A stretch of DNA of 64,000 bases, taken from assembly GCA_017645305.1 (NCBI GenBank), contig JAGCPD010000012.1, forward strand, positions 1 through 64,000, read 5' to 3'. The position numbers and the translations under genes are program-made. This document shows positions 26,928 to 36,028 of this stretch, piece after piece. Origin of the DNA: Bacteroidaceae bacterium. GTDB lineage: Bacteria > Bacteroidota > Bacteroidia > Bacteroidales > Bacteroidaceae. The notes under the pieces are model-generated. The model did no database searches and was not told where the DNA came from. It saw only the letters and a program-made list of their open reading frames with translations. How positions within the stretch are numbered: the stretch's first letter is position 1; the number at the start of each line of letters is the position of its first letter.

Positions 26928-29156
26928 ATGGGAAAGAAGAAAAGCGGAGGCGGACGCCTCAAAAAGAAAAACCTGGAACAGATGGTAATCGCTCTGTTCG
27001 AAGAACGGCCTACCCAAGTATTTGAACTCAAAACCCTTTATCGCGAACTTCATTTGAACACACATCCTGCCAAGATGATGCTGACGGATGTGCTGGAAAT
27101 GTTGTTGATGGACGACTATATCAAAGAACAGCCTCGTTTCTGCTACACGCTTAACAACCCCACACAGGTAATGGAAGGTATCTTCCACCGCAAAGCAAAC
27201 GGGAAGAACACCATTGAGCCAAAAGAAGGAGGAGAACCTATTTTGGTAGCTGAGCGTAACAGTATGCATGCGATGGATGGCGACTATGTGCGAGTTACTT
27301 TGCTGGCACGTAGAAAACATCACGTACGCGAGGCTGCTGTAACAGAAATACTGAAGCGTAGCGACAAACAGTTTGTAGGCACACTGCAAGTAAGCAAGAA
27401 CTATGCTTACCTGCTCACAGAAGATCGCACACTGGCTAATGACATTTTCATTCCCAAGGCAAACCTCAAAAAAGGCCAAACTGGCGACAAAGCTATTGTA
27501 AAGATTGTGGAATGGCCAGAAAACGCCAAAAACCCTATCGGTAAAGTAATAGATATCTTGGGCAAAACGGGTGAGAATAATGCAGAGATGCACGCCATAT
27601 TAGCAGAATATGGCCTGCCCTACGTCTATCCCACAGCTGTAGAAAAAGCTGCCGAAAAACTGAAGCCAGGCATCACAAAGGAGGAAATCGCCCGCAGGGA
27701 GGATATGCGTGATATAATGACATTTACCATCGACCCGCGCGATGCAAAAGACTTTGATGATGCCCTTAGCATACGCGAAATCCCAAACAGCAAATCATCA
27801 ACTGGCAAATTATACGAGATTGGAGTTCATATTGCTGACGTCAGTCATTATGTTACGGAAGGGTCCCTTATAGATAAGGAAGCGCAGAAGCGTTCCACCA
27901 GCGTATATCTGGTGGATCGTACCGTTCCGATGCTGCCAGAGCATCTTTGCAATTACATCTGCTCACTCCGTCCTGACGAGGAGAAACTTACCTACAGCGT
28001 TATTTTTAAAATGAATGAGAAAGCTGAGGTAAAAGACTGGCATTTGGCACATACCGTTATAAAGAGCAACCGCCGCTTTACCTACGAAGAAGTACAGGAA
28101 GTTTTAGAAAACCATCACGAAGCAAGCGAAGATGACTATAATAGTCCTGGCGACCACCATGTTCCGTTAACCCCCGATGCCGAACCGGCAGAAAACTTTG
28201 CCAACGAGCTAATCATCCTGAACCGTTTAGCCAAAGAGTTACGCAGGAAACGCTTTGCAGGAGGGGCTGTTGATTTCGACCGATGCGAGGTTCGTTTTGA
28301 AATCGATGAAAAAGGCAAGCCAACCAGTGTTTATTTCAAAATAGCCAAAGATGCCAACAAACTGGTTGAGGAATTTATGTTGTTGGCAAACCGTACAGTT
28401 GCAGAAAGTATTGGAAAAGTTCCTAAAAACCAAAAACCGAAAGTATTACCTTATCGTATTCATGAGTCTCCAGACCCTGCCAAACTATTGAACCTTTCAG
28501 ACTTTGTCGGCAAATTCGGTTACAAACTGAAGACTAGAGGCGCAAAGGGCGAAATGAGCAAGAACCTGAACCGGCTACTCTCTGAGGTAAAAGGTAAAAA
28601 GGAACAGAACATGATAGAAATGGTGACATTACGCGCCATGATGAAAGCTAAGTACAGTACACACAATGTCGGGCACTATGGCTTGGCATTTGATTACTAT
28701 ACACATTTTACATCTCCTATCCGCCGTTATCCCGACCTTATGGTTCACCGACTCCTTACAAAGTATGCTCAAGGCGGGCGTTCTGCCAATCAAGATAAAT
28801 ACGAAGAACTTTGTGAGCACTGTAGCGACATGGAACAGACTGCCGCCCAAGCTGAACGTGCCAGCATCAAGTATAAACAGGTCGAGTTTATGAGTGAGCA
28901 TATGGGTGAGACCTTTACGGGTACCATCAGTGGCGTAACGGAGTTCGGCATTTACGTTGAAGTGAATGAAAATAAGTGTGAGGGAATGATTCCGCTGCGG
29001 GACCTTGACGATGATTATTATGAATTTGACGAGAAGAACTATCGCCTGCGGGGACGCAGCCGCCACCATTGTTACAATTTAGGTGATACCGTTAAAATTC
29101 AAGTGGCAAGAGCCGACTTATACCGTAAACAGCTGGATTATAAATTGGTTCGATAG
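26928..29156 (+). CDS. rnr: Ribonuclease R
   Basis: The frame is open from 26787, but two promoters lie inside that extension, so the ATG at 26928 (MGKKKSGGG) is the likely start, giving 742 residues. Order: basic N-terminus, winged-helix region (VIALFEERPTQVFELKTLYREL), cold-shock domains, the RNB catalytic domain beginning near residue 260 with DPRDAKDFDDALS (the Asp cluster that binds Mg2+), GVHIADVSHYV, VDRTVPMLPEHLCNYICSL and THFTSPIRRYPDLMVHR, and a C-terminal S1 domain (TGTISGVTEFGIYVEV). The enzyme is a processive 3'-5' exoribonuclease that degrades structured RNA. It lacks the long Lys-rich C-terminal tail of the E. coli enzyme and ends soon after S1. Confidence 0.95.
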   Translation: MGKKKSGGGRLKKKNLEQMVIALFEERPTQVFELKTLYRELHLNTHPAKMMLTDVLEMLLMDDYIKEQPRFCYTLNNPTQVMEGIFHRKANGKNTIEPKEGGEPILVAERNSMHAMDGDYVRVTLLARRKHHVREAAVTEILKRSDKQFVGTLQVSKNYAYLLTEDRTLANDIFIPKANLKKGQTGDKAIVKIVEWPENAKNPIGKVIDILGKTGENNAEMHAILAEYGLPYVYPTAVEKAAEKLKPGITKEEIARREDMRDIMTFTIDPRDAKDFDDALSIREIPNSKSSTGKLYEIGVHIADVSHYVTEGSLIDKEAQKRSTSVYLVDRTVPMLPEHLCNYICSLRPDEEKLTYSVIFKMNEKAEVKDWHLAHTVIKSNRRFTYEEVQEVLENHHEASEDDYNSPGDHHVPLTPDAEPAENFANELIILNRLAKELRRKRFAGGAVDFDRCEVRFEIDEKGKPTSVYFKIAKDANKLVEEFMLLANRTVAESIGKVPKNQKPKVLPYRIHESPDPAKLLNLSDFVGKFGYKLKTRGAKGEMSKNLNRLLSEVKGKKEQNMIEMVTLRAMMKAKYSTHNVGHYGLAFDYYTHFTSPIRRYPDLMVHRLLTKYAQGGRSANQDKYEELCEHCSDMEQTAAQAERASIKYKQVEFMSEHMGETFTGTISGVTEFGIYVEVNENKCEGMIPLRDLDDDYYEFDEKNYRLRGRSRHHCYNLGDTVKIQVARADLYRKQLDYKLVR

Positions 29157-29157
29157 A

Positions 29158-29202
29158 TTACCATATATCCTCAGGGATTTCTGGTTTATCATAGATTTCT
29201 TT
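29158..29202 (-). pseudogene. C-terminal remnant of a second FAS1-lipoprotein-type gene
   Basis: On the minus strand, directly behind rnr, 14 codons followed by TAA read KEIYDKPEIPEDIW. The 723-residue FAS1 lipoprotein at 15893-18064 ends KEIYDNPSKPEDVW, so 10 of 14 residues match and the stop codons align. Just upstream (29203-29205) the frame is closed by a stop. I infer that a paralogue was once present here and was deleted except for its last codons. Confidence 0.6.
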
Positions 29203-29210
29203 TTAAAAAA

Positions 29211-29246
29211 ATTGGTATGCGGAGACTTTATTCTACGCATACCAAT
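29211..29246 (-). terminator. Hairpin terminator between rnr and the PAP2 gene
   Basis: ATTGGTATGCG (29211-29221) and CGCATACCAAT (29236-29246) form an 11-bp perfect stem. Read on the minus strand it is followed by a run of T, so it ends the PAP2 transcript; it may also slow rnr transcripts from the other side. Confidence 0.75.
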
Positions 29247-29292
29247 AAAATTTATGTCGATGATTACTCGCTTTTAGGAGCGGAAAGGAATA

Positions 29293-30030
29293 TTATTTCT
29301 GGTTTTTCTGGAATTCCTTTATAGCTTTCTCCAGCATCTTTTGGTATTCGGGCATACTCTGCAAACGAGCAAAGGTAATACTCCCACAAAGACGCCCGGC
29401 ATCCACATCACTCTGATAATGAAAACCTACAATAACACGGCTCTGACCTAACTCATATGCCACTTTCATTATTTCCTCTGCATGTGCAGGGTCTATAACC
29501 ATAAGTGTCAAGCCTACCAACCATGAAGCATGTGTGTGACCAGAAGGATAGCTGGTAAAGTCTTCGGGGTTCTCGTGACGGGGAACGCTTGTCTTCTCTT
29601 TATATTGCTGGTAGGGACGTACACGATGGAAATAAGCTTTTGCACTGGCTCCCGCCTGCTGTTCTGTCAAATGCAGACGCGAGAAAAGGCGATACATTTC
29701 GGGATACTTATCTGCTGATAATTCAATGCCGATTGCCTCGCCATAACGCTCCATAAAATAGCGGGCACATATTCCTGCATCTGCTATTGCCTGCTTACCG
29801 CGCTCCGTTTCGCGTATTGACTTCCCCCACTGATACTGTGTCCAGTCGTAAAAGAAACGGGAGTCTGTAAGTGCCGGCGGTTCCGGCAGCACTTTCTCCA
29901 TGTGTGGTGCATCTGCTGTTTTATAAAACGGAGTGAAAGACTCTTTGGTAACATCGCCCTGAGCAAAAGAGCTAAGGAACAAGGACAGAAGTACTGCTGA
30001 AGACAAAATCTTTTTCTTCATATTATTCAT
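29293..30030 (-). CDS. PAP2-type acid phosphatase (class A, PhoN-like)
   Basis: A 245-residue protein with a signal peptide (KKKILSSAVLLSLFLSSFAQ). The three phosphatase motifs are in order: K...RVRPY near residue 130 (AYFHRVRPYQQYKEK), YPSGHTHA near 165, and SRVIVGFHYQSDVDAG near 203-218, with the catalytic histidines in PSGH and FHYQSD. Such enzymes are periplasmic nonspecific phosphatases that release phosphate from nucleotides or sugar phosphates. The start could also be the second methionine (MKKK), three codons in. It stands alone, convergent with rnr. Confidence 0.9.
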   Translation of the reverse strand: MNNMKKKILSSAVLLSLFLSSFAQGDVTKESFTPFYKTADAPHMEKVLPEPPALTDSRFFYDWTQYQWGKSIRETERGKQAIADAGICARYFMERYGEAIGIELSADKYPEMYRLFSRLHLTEQQAGASAKAYFHRVRPYQQYKEKTSVPRHENPEDFTSYPSGHTHASWLVGLTLMVIDPAHAEEIMKVAYELGQSRVIVGFHYQSDVDAGRLCGSITFARLQSMPEYQKMLEKAIKEFQKNQK

Positions 30031-30064
30031 AGCATTTATTAAATAAAAAGTTTTTTTGCACTGA

Positions 30065-30096
30065 CAAAGTTATGCATTTTTATACCTTTAAACAAG
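30065..30096 (-). promoter_or_regulatory. Promoter of the PAP2 gene
   Basis: On the minus strand CTTG (30093-30096), 20 bp, TAACTTTG (30065-30072). The -7 is good; the -33 deviates in one base. Confidence 0.6.
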
Positions 30097-30143
30097 CAAA
30101 CAAGTAAAAAGTAGGACAAAAACGTACTTATTTAGCGCGTTTG

Positions 30144-30175
30144 TTTGCACATTATTGCAAAAGATTTTAAATTTG
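30144..30175 (+). promoter_or_regulatory. Promoter of the GH105-GH2-kinase-nucleotidyltransferase operon
   Basis: TTTG (30144-30147), 20-bp spacer, TAAATTTG (30168-30175), 28 bp before the GH105 start. Confidence 0.75.
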
Positions 30176-30203
30176 CAGTGAAATCTTATCCCAAATAAAA
30201 ATT

Positions 30204-31316
30204 ATGATAAGAAAGAAAGCATACACAATTTTCCTGTTTTCCGTTATATGCACATTATGCAATGCACAGAAAACAGAACTGCAGAATTTCCCCAAAGGCT
30301 ACACGCCAGAAGAAATCGGGCATCGGTTAGCTTATCACTTTGTGGATGCCAAACATGGATTTTGGGGCGGCAATACCAAGTACATCAGTTACCACGAGGT
30401 ATGTACATGGAACGGAGCCATTATGTTCGGACGTGCTGTAGGAGATAAAAAAATTGTAGATTTAATGCGTGACCGTTTTGAGCCTTTTTTTGACAAGGAA
30501 AAAGATTTCCTTCCTATTAAGAACCACGTTGACATGAACATGTTTGGCTCTCTTCCCCTAATGCTCTATCAGGTATATAAAGACGAACGTTACAAGGAGA
30601 TGGGGCTTTCTTATGCCGACACCCAGTGGGAATTGCCCAAAGACGCCAAAGAAAGCCAGAAAAGACTTGCACGCAACGGCTATACATGGCAAACACGTAT
30701 GTGGATTGATGACATGTACATGATAACAATCGTACAGGCGTGGGCTTATCGTATAACAGGGGATCGCAAATACATTGACCGTGCTGCACATGAAATGGTA
30801 AAATATCTGGATGAGTTGCAACGGCCCAACGGATTATTCTACCATGCGCCCGATGTTCCATTTTACTGGTGTCGCGGTAATGGATGGATGGCCGTAGGTC
30901 TGACAGAGGTACTGCAGGCACTACCAAAAGACAGCCCCTATCACAAACGCATTCTGAAAGGCTATCGCCTTATGATGAAAAGCCTGCTGAAATACCGCAA
31001 CAAAGAGGGTATCTGGAACCAGTTAGTGGACCAGCCAGACTTTTGGACGGAAACCAGCGGTTCTGGCATGTTCACTTATGCTTTTATCCGGGGAGTGAAA
31101 GCTGGATGGTTACCTGCCAAAACGTATGGTCCTGCTGCACGAAAAGCATGGATGGCAATGATTTCCTATATAAATGATAATAATGATGTACGCGAGGTAT
31201 GCGTGGGAACAAACAAAAAGGCCGATTTTGATTACTACCTCGACCGTCCCCGCGTAGCTGGCGACTATCATGGTCAGGCTCCTTATCTATGGTGTGCAGC
31301 TGCGCTTTTAGAATAA
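30204..31316 (+). CDS. Unsaturated uronyl hydrolase, GH105 (GH88-type fold)
   Basis: A 370-residue (alpha/alpha)6-barrel enzyme with signal peptide (cleavage near CNA-Q). The motifs TRMWIDDMYMITIVQAWAY (about residue 164; the Asp pair carries the catalytic acid in YteR-type enzymes), FYWCRGNGWMAVGLTEVL (about 218), FWTETSGSGMFTYAFIRGVKAGWL (about 275) and GDYHGQAPYLW near the C-terminus are characteristic of GH105. These enzymes hydrate the double bond of 4,5-unsaturated galacturonyl or glucuronyl ends left by lyases on rhamnogalacturonan and related glycans. First gene of a plus-strand operon with a GH2 enzyme 39 bp downstream. The exact substrate cannot be told from sequence. Confidence 0.88.
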   Translation: MIRKKAYTIFLFSVICTLCNAQKTELQNFPKGYTPEEIGHRLAYHFVDAKHGFWGGNTKYISYHEVCTWNGAIMFGRAVGDKKIVDLMRDRFEPFFDKEKDFLPIKNHVDMNMFGSLPLMLYQVYKDERYKEMGLSYADTQWELPKDAKESQKRLARNGYTWQTRMWIDDMYMITIVQAWAYRITGDRKYIDRAAHEMVKYLDELQRPNGLFYHAPDVPFYWCRGNGWMAVGLTEVLQALPKDSPYHKRILKGYRLMMKSLLKYRNKEGIWNQLVDQPDFWTETSGSGMFTYAFIRGVKAGWLPAKTYGPAARKAWMAMISYINDNNDVREVCVGTNKKADFDYYLDRPRVAGDYHGQAPYLWCAAALLE

Positions 31317-31355
31317 TCTTGTATGAAAAAATGAACGAAACAATCAACACATAAG

Positions 31356-34034
31356 ATGAAAATCAAAAAATTACTGGTTATAGCACTTGCCTTGGCTAAC
31401 ACAATTGGCACACTTGCTGCAGAAAGAACTTATATAAAGCTCGATTCGAAGCTGGGACACGGGGGACAACAGACATGGATGATGATGAAAGCCTCTGATG
31501 CCAAAGGAAAAGGAGCAGAAATATCCTCCCAAAACTTCAACACAGATGGATGGGCAGAAGCCATCGTACCAGGAACTGTGCTGACCAATCTTGTAAAGCA
31601 AAATGTTTATCCCGAGCCCTACTACGGTCAAAATAACAAGTTGAAGAACAACCTTATCCCAGATTTAGCAAAAGTAGGGCGAGAGTTTTACACCTATTGG
31701 TTCCGCACAGAATTTGATGTGCCTGCCAACTTCAAAGGGCGACGTATTTGGCTGGAGCCCGAAGGCATCAACTATCGTGCAGAAATATGGGTAAACGGGC
31801 AATTGACAGGAAGCATGGCAGGCATGTTCAACAATCAGCCATTCGACATTACCGAAAGAGTGAAGGCCGGTGAAAAAGCTGTTTTGGCAATCCGGGTATA
31901 TCCCGTTGATATCCCAGGCACCAGTATGCCTAAATCATGGGGTGCCACAGGTGAATGGCATAATGGCGGTGACGGATGGATGGGGCAAAATGTAAGCCAG
32001 TTGATGACGGTGGGTTGGGATTTTACCTTCGAGGACGGTATTCGCGACCGTAACACAGGTATCTGGAAAAGCATCCGCCTATATAGCACAGGCAACATCC
32101 AGTTACGCAACCCCTTTGTAATATCGAAACTTTCCCACCCTAATTACGACAAAGCTGCAGAAACCGTAAGCGTGGAAGTGTTTAACCCCAACACACAAAC
32201 TTTCGAAGGTATCGTTCGCGGAAAGATTTTAGGTACAGATATCAGGTTAGAGAAAAAGATAAAGCTTATTCGCGGTGAACACAAGATTATTACCTTTACC
32301 CCTGAAGAATTCCCACAATTGAACATCGAAAAGCCACTTCTGTGGTGGCCCAAGAACAAAGGTGAACAGAATTTGTACACACTGCAGCTGACACTGACAA
32401 ATCTTTCGAACCAGCTGTCGGATAGTCTTCAGACTCGCTTTGGTATTCGTGAAGTTGTTGCAACACGCGAGACACCCGATAAGTCCAAAATGTTCATTAT
32501 TAACGGCCACAAGATTTTTATCCGTGGTAACAATTGGATTCCAGAAGCCATGCTTCGTACCGACGACAGTCGTATGGAAACAGAGTTAGCCTATACCGAC
32601 CAATGCGGCATTAACCTGCTACGCTTATGGGGAGGCGGTATTGCTGAAAGCGATCGCTTTTATGAACTTTGTGATGAGTATGGTATTATGGTTTGGCAGG
32701 AATTCTGGATGACAGGTGACACCCGCCATCCTTTGGATGAGCCGCTTTATCTGGCTAACGTGGAAAGTACTGTGAAACGTATCCGCAATCATCCCAGCAT
32801 TGTCTTTTATGTAAGCAGTAACGAAAGTACCTGCGTTACAGGAGCAGAAGAACTTATTAACCAACTTGATGGTACACGTCCCTATCAAATGCAGAGTGAA
32901 TGTGACGGTGTTCACGACGGGAGTCCCTATAAACAGGTAAATCCCATGCGACATTATGAGAATACTGCATCCGACCGTGGCAGTCGTGTTGACGGATTCA
33001 ATCCAGAATACGGAGCACCTACCCTACCCATCGTAGAAAGCCTGCGCGAGATGATGCCTGCCCAAGATCTCTGGCCTATCAACAAAGAGACCTGGGACTA
33101 TATGGATGGTAATGGTTTCCACCTGATGAGTACCCTCTATACCGAAATGACTAACAAGTATGGAGAATCAAAGAACATTGAAGAGTTCGCACGACGCGGA
33201 CAGATGGTGGGAGCCATCAACAGCAAAAGTATATGGGAGGTATGGAACGAAAACAAATTTGAATATGGCGACCGTTGGTGTTCCGGTCTGCTCTTCTGGT
33301 ACCACAACTGCCCACAACCTCAAGTCTGTGCCCGCATGTGGGACTGGATGCTGGAGCCCACAGCATCACTTTATCATACTATGCATGCACTGGAGCCCGT
33401 ACATGTACAATTTGACTATTTGAAAAATACTGTGTCTGTTGTCAATGACTATCTGCAAGAACAGAAGGACCTTACCATCACGGCTCATGTTTATAATCTA
33501 AATAGTAAACGGTTGCTTAATCTGCAAACAAAGACAAATGTTCCCGCTGATGGTGTAGCTAACGACGTCTTGAAAATAGACTTCCCGGACGGCATCTCGC
33601 CCGTACATTTCATAGCACTGCAGGCTAAAGATGCCAAAGGGAATATTGTAAGCAAGAACTTCTACTGGCGTTCCACCAACAAGTATGAAGGAAAAAAGAC
33701 GGTAACAGGCCCTTGTACTGCAGGCTTTGAGCCTTTGGGAACAATGGCGGCAGCCAAGCCTTCTGTTAAAATTAAGCCTTTGGCAGACAAAGATGGTATG
33801 CATCAGTGGCAGGTTAACATCAAAAACGGAGGAAGTAAGATAGCCTTCTTCTGTCAACTACTGTTGACCGACGAAAACGGAAATGCCATTCATCGCACTC
33901 ACTATTCCGACAACTTCATTACCCTGCTTCCTGGGGAACAGGAAACTATACTGGTACGCACTCCCATAACACAAAACGTCAAATACCAGTTTAAATTCAA
34001 CGAAAACATACAACCAACTATAATTATCAAATAA
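31356..34034 (+). CDS. Secreted GH2 glycosidase of the exo-glucosaminidase / beta-mannosidase branch
   Basis: An 892-residue protein with signal peptide. It has the GH2 sugar-binding jelly roll (FYTYWFRTEFDVP, INYRAEIWVNGQ), an immunoglobulin-like domain, and the TIM barrel (FIRGNNWIPEAML, GINLLRLWGGGIAESDRFYELCDEYGIMVWQEF). The putative acid/base glutamate is in FYVSSNEST (about 489) and the nucleophile in FNPEYGAPTLP (about 551). The RLWGGG and IMVWQEF motifs and the long W/G-rich loop after the jelly roll (SWGATGEWHNGGDGWMGQN) fit the group containing exo-beta-D-glucosaminidase and mannosylglycoprotein endo-beta-mannosidase rather than beta-galactosidase. Periplasmic action is likely, as there is no T9SS tail. 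It follows GH105 by 39 bp and precedes the kinase by 36 bp. Confidence 0.85.
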   Translation: MKIKKLLVIALALANTIGTLAAERTYIKLDSKLGHGGQQTWMMMKASDAKGKGAEISSQNFNTDGWAEAIVPGTVLTNLVKQNVYPEPYYGQNNKLKNNLIPDLAKVGREFYTYWFRTEFDVPANFKGRRIWLEPEGINYRAEIWVNGQLTGSMAGMFNNQPFDITERVKAGEKAVLAIRVYPVDIPGTSMPKSWGATGEWHNGGDGWMGQNVSQLMTVGWDFTFEDGIRDRNTGIWKSIRLYSTGNIQLRNPFVISKLSHPNYDKAAETVSVEVFNPNTQTFEGIVRGKILGTDIRLEKKIKLIRGEHKIITFTPEEFPQLNIEKPLLWWPKNKGEQNLYTLQLTLTNLSNQLSDSLQTRFGIREVVATRETPDKSKMFIINGHKIFIRGNNWIPEAMLRTDDSRMETELAYTDQCGINLLRLWGGGIAESDRFYELCDEYGIMVWQEFWMTGDTRHPLDEPLYLANVESTVKRIRNHPSIVFYVSSNESTCVTGAEELINQLDGTRPYQMQSECDGVHDGSPYKQVNPMRHYENTASDRGSRVDGFNPEYGAPTLPIVESLREMMPAQDLWPINKETWDYMDGNGFHLMSTLYTEMTNKYGESKNIEEFARRGQMVGAINSKSIWEVWNENKFEYGDRWCSGLLFWYHNCPQPQVCARMWDWMLEPTASLYHTMHALEPVHVQFDYLKNTVSVVNDYLQEQKDLTITAHVYNLNSKRLLNLQTKTNVPADGVANDVLKIDFPDGISPVHFIALQAKDAKGNIVSKNFYWRSTNKYEGKKTVTGPCTAGFEPLGTMAAAKPSVKIKPLADKDGMHQWQVNIKNGGSKIAFFCQLLLTDENGNAIHRTHYSDNFITLLPGEQETILVRTPITQNVKYQFKFNENIQPTIIIK

Positions 34035-34070
34035 AGGGGTTTACCCTTACTAAACAAAGACCTTAAATTT

Positions 34071-35240
34071 ATGCATTGTCAAGAGAAATTTCTGGAGATA
34101 TACAAACGAGAGTCAGAAGCTTTGACATTCTGCCCATATCGTGTATGTCCCATCGGTGCCCATTCTGACGGCAATTTTGGCAAGATTACCGGCCTTGCCA
34201 TCGACAAAGGAATCCATTTAGCCTATAGTCCCAAACTGAATGGCGTAGTAGAGCTTTGCTCATTACAGTTTGAAAAACGTGCCCAGTTCCATGTTCGCGA
34301 TATCCCACGCAACAAATGTAATGACTGGGCCGATTACCTTCGTGGTGTCACGTTAAAATTATCAGAGAAGTACCCCCTCACATACGGTATCAGCGGTGTC
34401 ATAGAAGGCAGCCTTCCCATTGGCGGTCTGTCTTCCTCTGCTGCCGTAGCACTGGTTTTTCTAAAAGCCTTGTGTCACGTGAATCTGATACATCCTGAAC
34501 CATTGGAAATGATACAGATGTCTGTAGCAGCAGAGAACGAATACGTAGGTGTTAACTCTGGCAAACTGGACCAAAGTTGTGAGGTATATTCCAAGAAAAA
34601 CCACTTGTTGTACTTAGACACGCTGACAGATGAGTATGAACTGATTCCCACCCACCCCAATATGAAACCTTATAAAGTTGCCATATTCTTTAGCGGTGTT
34701 GAACGTACATTGGCAGGAAGTAAATTCAACATGAGGGTAGATGAATCACGTGCCGCCGCCTATGCACTACAGGCATATGCCGGCATGGAATATGGCAAGT
34801 TCAAAGAAGCATACCTGCGCAATGTCCCCCGTGAGATCTTTGAGCAATACAAGGAACGTTTGCCCCAGAACTGGGCAAAACGAGCCGAACACTGGTACAC
34901 CGAGTTCGACCGTGTACAACGAGGAGCAGAGGCTTGGCGCAGAGGCAACCTGGAAGAATACGGACGTCTGAGTACCGAAAGCGGATGGAGTAGTATCGTC
35001 AACTGGGAAACTGGCTCACCCGAACTGAAAACGTTGTACGAAATAATGACACATACAGAAGGTGTTTATGGAGGACGTTTTTCCGGAGCAGGTTTTAAGG
35101 GTTGCTGCATGGCACTCATTGACCCGGCATACGAAGGTGAAATTACACGTATGGTTACTGAAGAATATCTGAAAGCCTTCCCCGCCCTAAAAGGTAAGTT
35201 TAGCGTTCACATGTGTGAGAGTGCTGATGGAATTCTATAA
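34071..35240 (+). CDS. GHMP sugar-1-kinase, galacturonokinase-like
   Basis: A 389-residue GHMP kinase. Automated annotation would call it galactokinase, but the sugar-binding motif reads FCPYRVCPIGAHSDGNFG (about residues 20-38) instead of PGRVNLIGEHTDYN. From memory, plant galacturonokinase has PYRICPLGAHIDHQGG at this place and shares other stretches seen here: AKRAEHW, EAWRRGNLEE, YGGRFSGAGFKGCCMALID. The ATP loop is GGLSSSAA (about 118-125) and the catalytic Asp is in SGKLDQSCEVY. The product would be a sugar 1-phosphate, probably galacturonate 1-phosphate. It is cytoplasmic, follows GH105 and GH2, and is 30 bp upstream of a nucleotidyltransferase that could accept its product. Galactokinase remains the alternative. 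Confidence 0.75.
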   Translation: MHCQEKFLEIYKRESEALTFCPYRVCPIGAHSDGNFGKITGLAIDKGIHLAYSPKLNGVVELCSLQFEKRAQFHVRDIPRNKCNDWADYLRGVTLKLSEKYPLTYGISGVIEGSLPIGGLSSSAAVALVFLKALCHVNLIHPEPLEMIQMSVAAENEYVGVNSGKLDQSCEVYSKKNHLLYLDTLTDEYELIPTHPNMKPYKVAIFFSGVERTLAGSKFNMRVDESRAAAYALQAYAGMEYGKFKEAYLRNVPREIFEQYKERLPQNWAKRAEHWYTEFDRVQRGAEAWRRGNLEEYGRLSTESGWSSIVNWETGSPELKTLYEIMTHTEGVYGGRFSGAGFKGCCMALIDPAYEGEITRMVTEEYLKAFPALKGKFSVHMCESADGIL

Positions 35241-35270
35241 GACCTATATAATTTTTAAGACCCAAACTAT

Positions 35271-36011
35271 ATGAAATGTTTAATACTGGCGGCAGGGTAC
35301 GCCACAAGATTATATCCCCTGACAGAGAATTTTCCCAAACCACTGTTGAAGGTCGGTGACAAAGCCATTCTGGATTGGCTTATAGACGACATTGACGGTG
35401 CCGGACTGGTGGACGAATATATTGTTATCAGTAATCATAAATTTGCGCCACACTTTCTGGAGTGGGCAGAAAAGAAACAGCAAAAGGTGACAGTAGTGGA
35501 TGACGGAACTTGCTCAAACGAGACCCGGTTAGGAGCTGTCAAAGATATCCAATATGCCATTGACACATTGAAATTGGATGATGACATGCTGGTGATTGCC
35601 GGTGACAATGTACTCGACTTCAGCCTACAACGCTTTGTTCGCTATGCTACGGAAAAACAAACCTCATGTATCATGCGCTATTATGAAGCCAATGAGCAGA
35701 AACTGCTGAAATGCGGTGTAGTAACAGTGGATTCATCAGACCGAATCTTACGCATGACGGAAAAATCACCCACACCCGAGACACATTGGTGCTGCCCGCC
35801 TTTCTATTATTACACACGTAAGGATGCGCGGCTTGTTCAGAAAGGCATAGAAAGCGGATGCGGCACAGATGCCCCTGGCAGCTACATTGCCTGGCTCTGT
35901 ATGCAGACCCCCGTTCATGCTATGGAAATGCCAGGAAAAAGGTATGACATCGGTAACCTGCAAAGTTATGAGCAGGTACAGAAAGAATATCAAGGGATTA
36001 CGCTATACTAG
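35271..36011 (+). CDS. Sugar-1-phosphate nucleotidyltransferase
   Basis: A 246-residue Rossmann-like nucleotidyltransferase. The N-terminal signature LAAGYATRLYPLTENFPKPLL (about residues 6-26) binds the nucleotide, IAGDNVLDF (about 106) provides the metal-binding Asp, and YDIGNLQSYEQVQ closes the fold. It belongs to the family of glucose-1-phosphate thymidylyl/uridylyl transferases; the nucleotide and sugar cannot be fixed from the sequence. Its place 30 bp behind the GHMP kinase suggests a two-step salvage route (sugar to sugar-1-P to NDP-sugar), perhaps to UDP-galacturonate. It converges with the GH38 gene with only 17 bp between stop codons. Confidence 0.85.
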   Translation: MKCLILAAGYATRLYPLTENFPKPLLKVGDKAILDWLIDDIDGAGLVDEYIVISNHKFAPHFLEWAEKKQQKVTVVDDGTCSNETRLGAVKDIQYAIDTLKLDDDMLVIAGDNVLDFSLQRFVRYATEKQTSCIMRYYEANEQKLLKCGVVTVDSSDRILRMTEKSPTPETHWCCPPFYYYTRKDARLVQKGIESGCGTDAPGSYIAWLCMQTPVHAMEMPGKRYDIGNLQSYEQVQKEYQGITLY

Positions 36012-36028
36012 TTGACAGCCGGGAACTA

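Noticed and set aside
34071..35240. Simple label galactokinase (galK)
   Set aside because: The sugar-binding motif lacks the GEHTDYN form and looks like the galacturonokinase type; a neutral call is safer.
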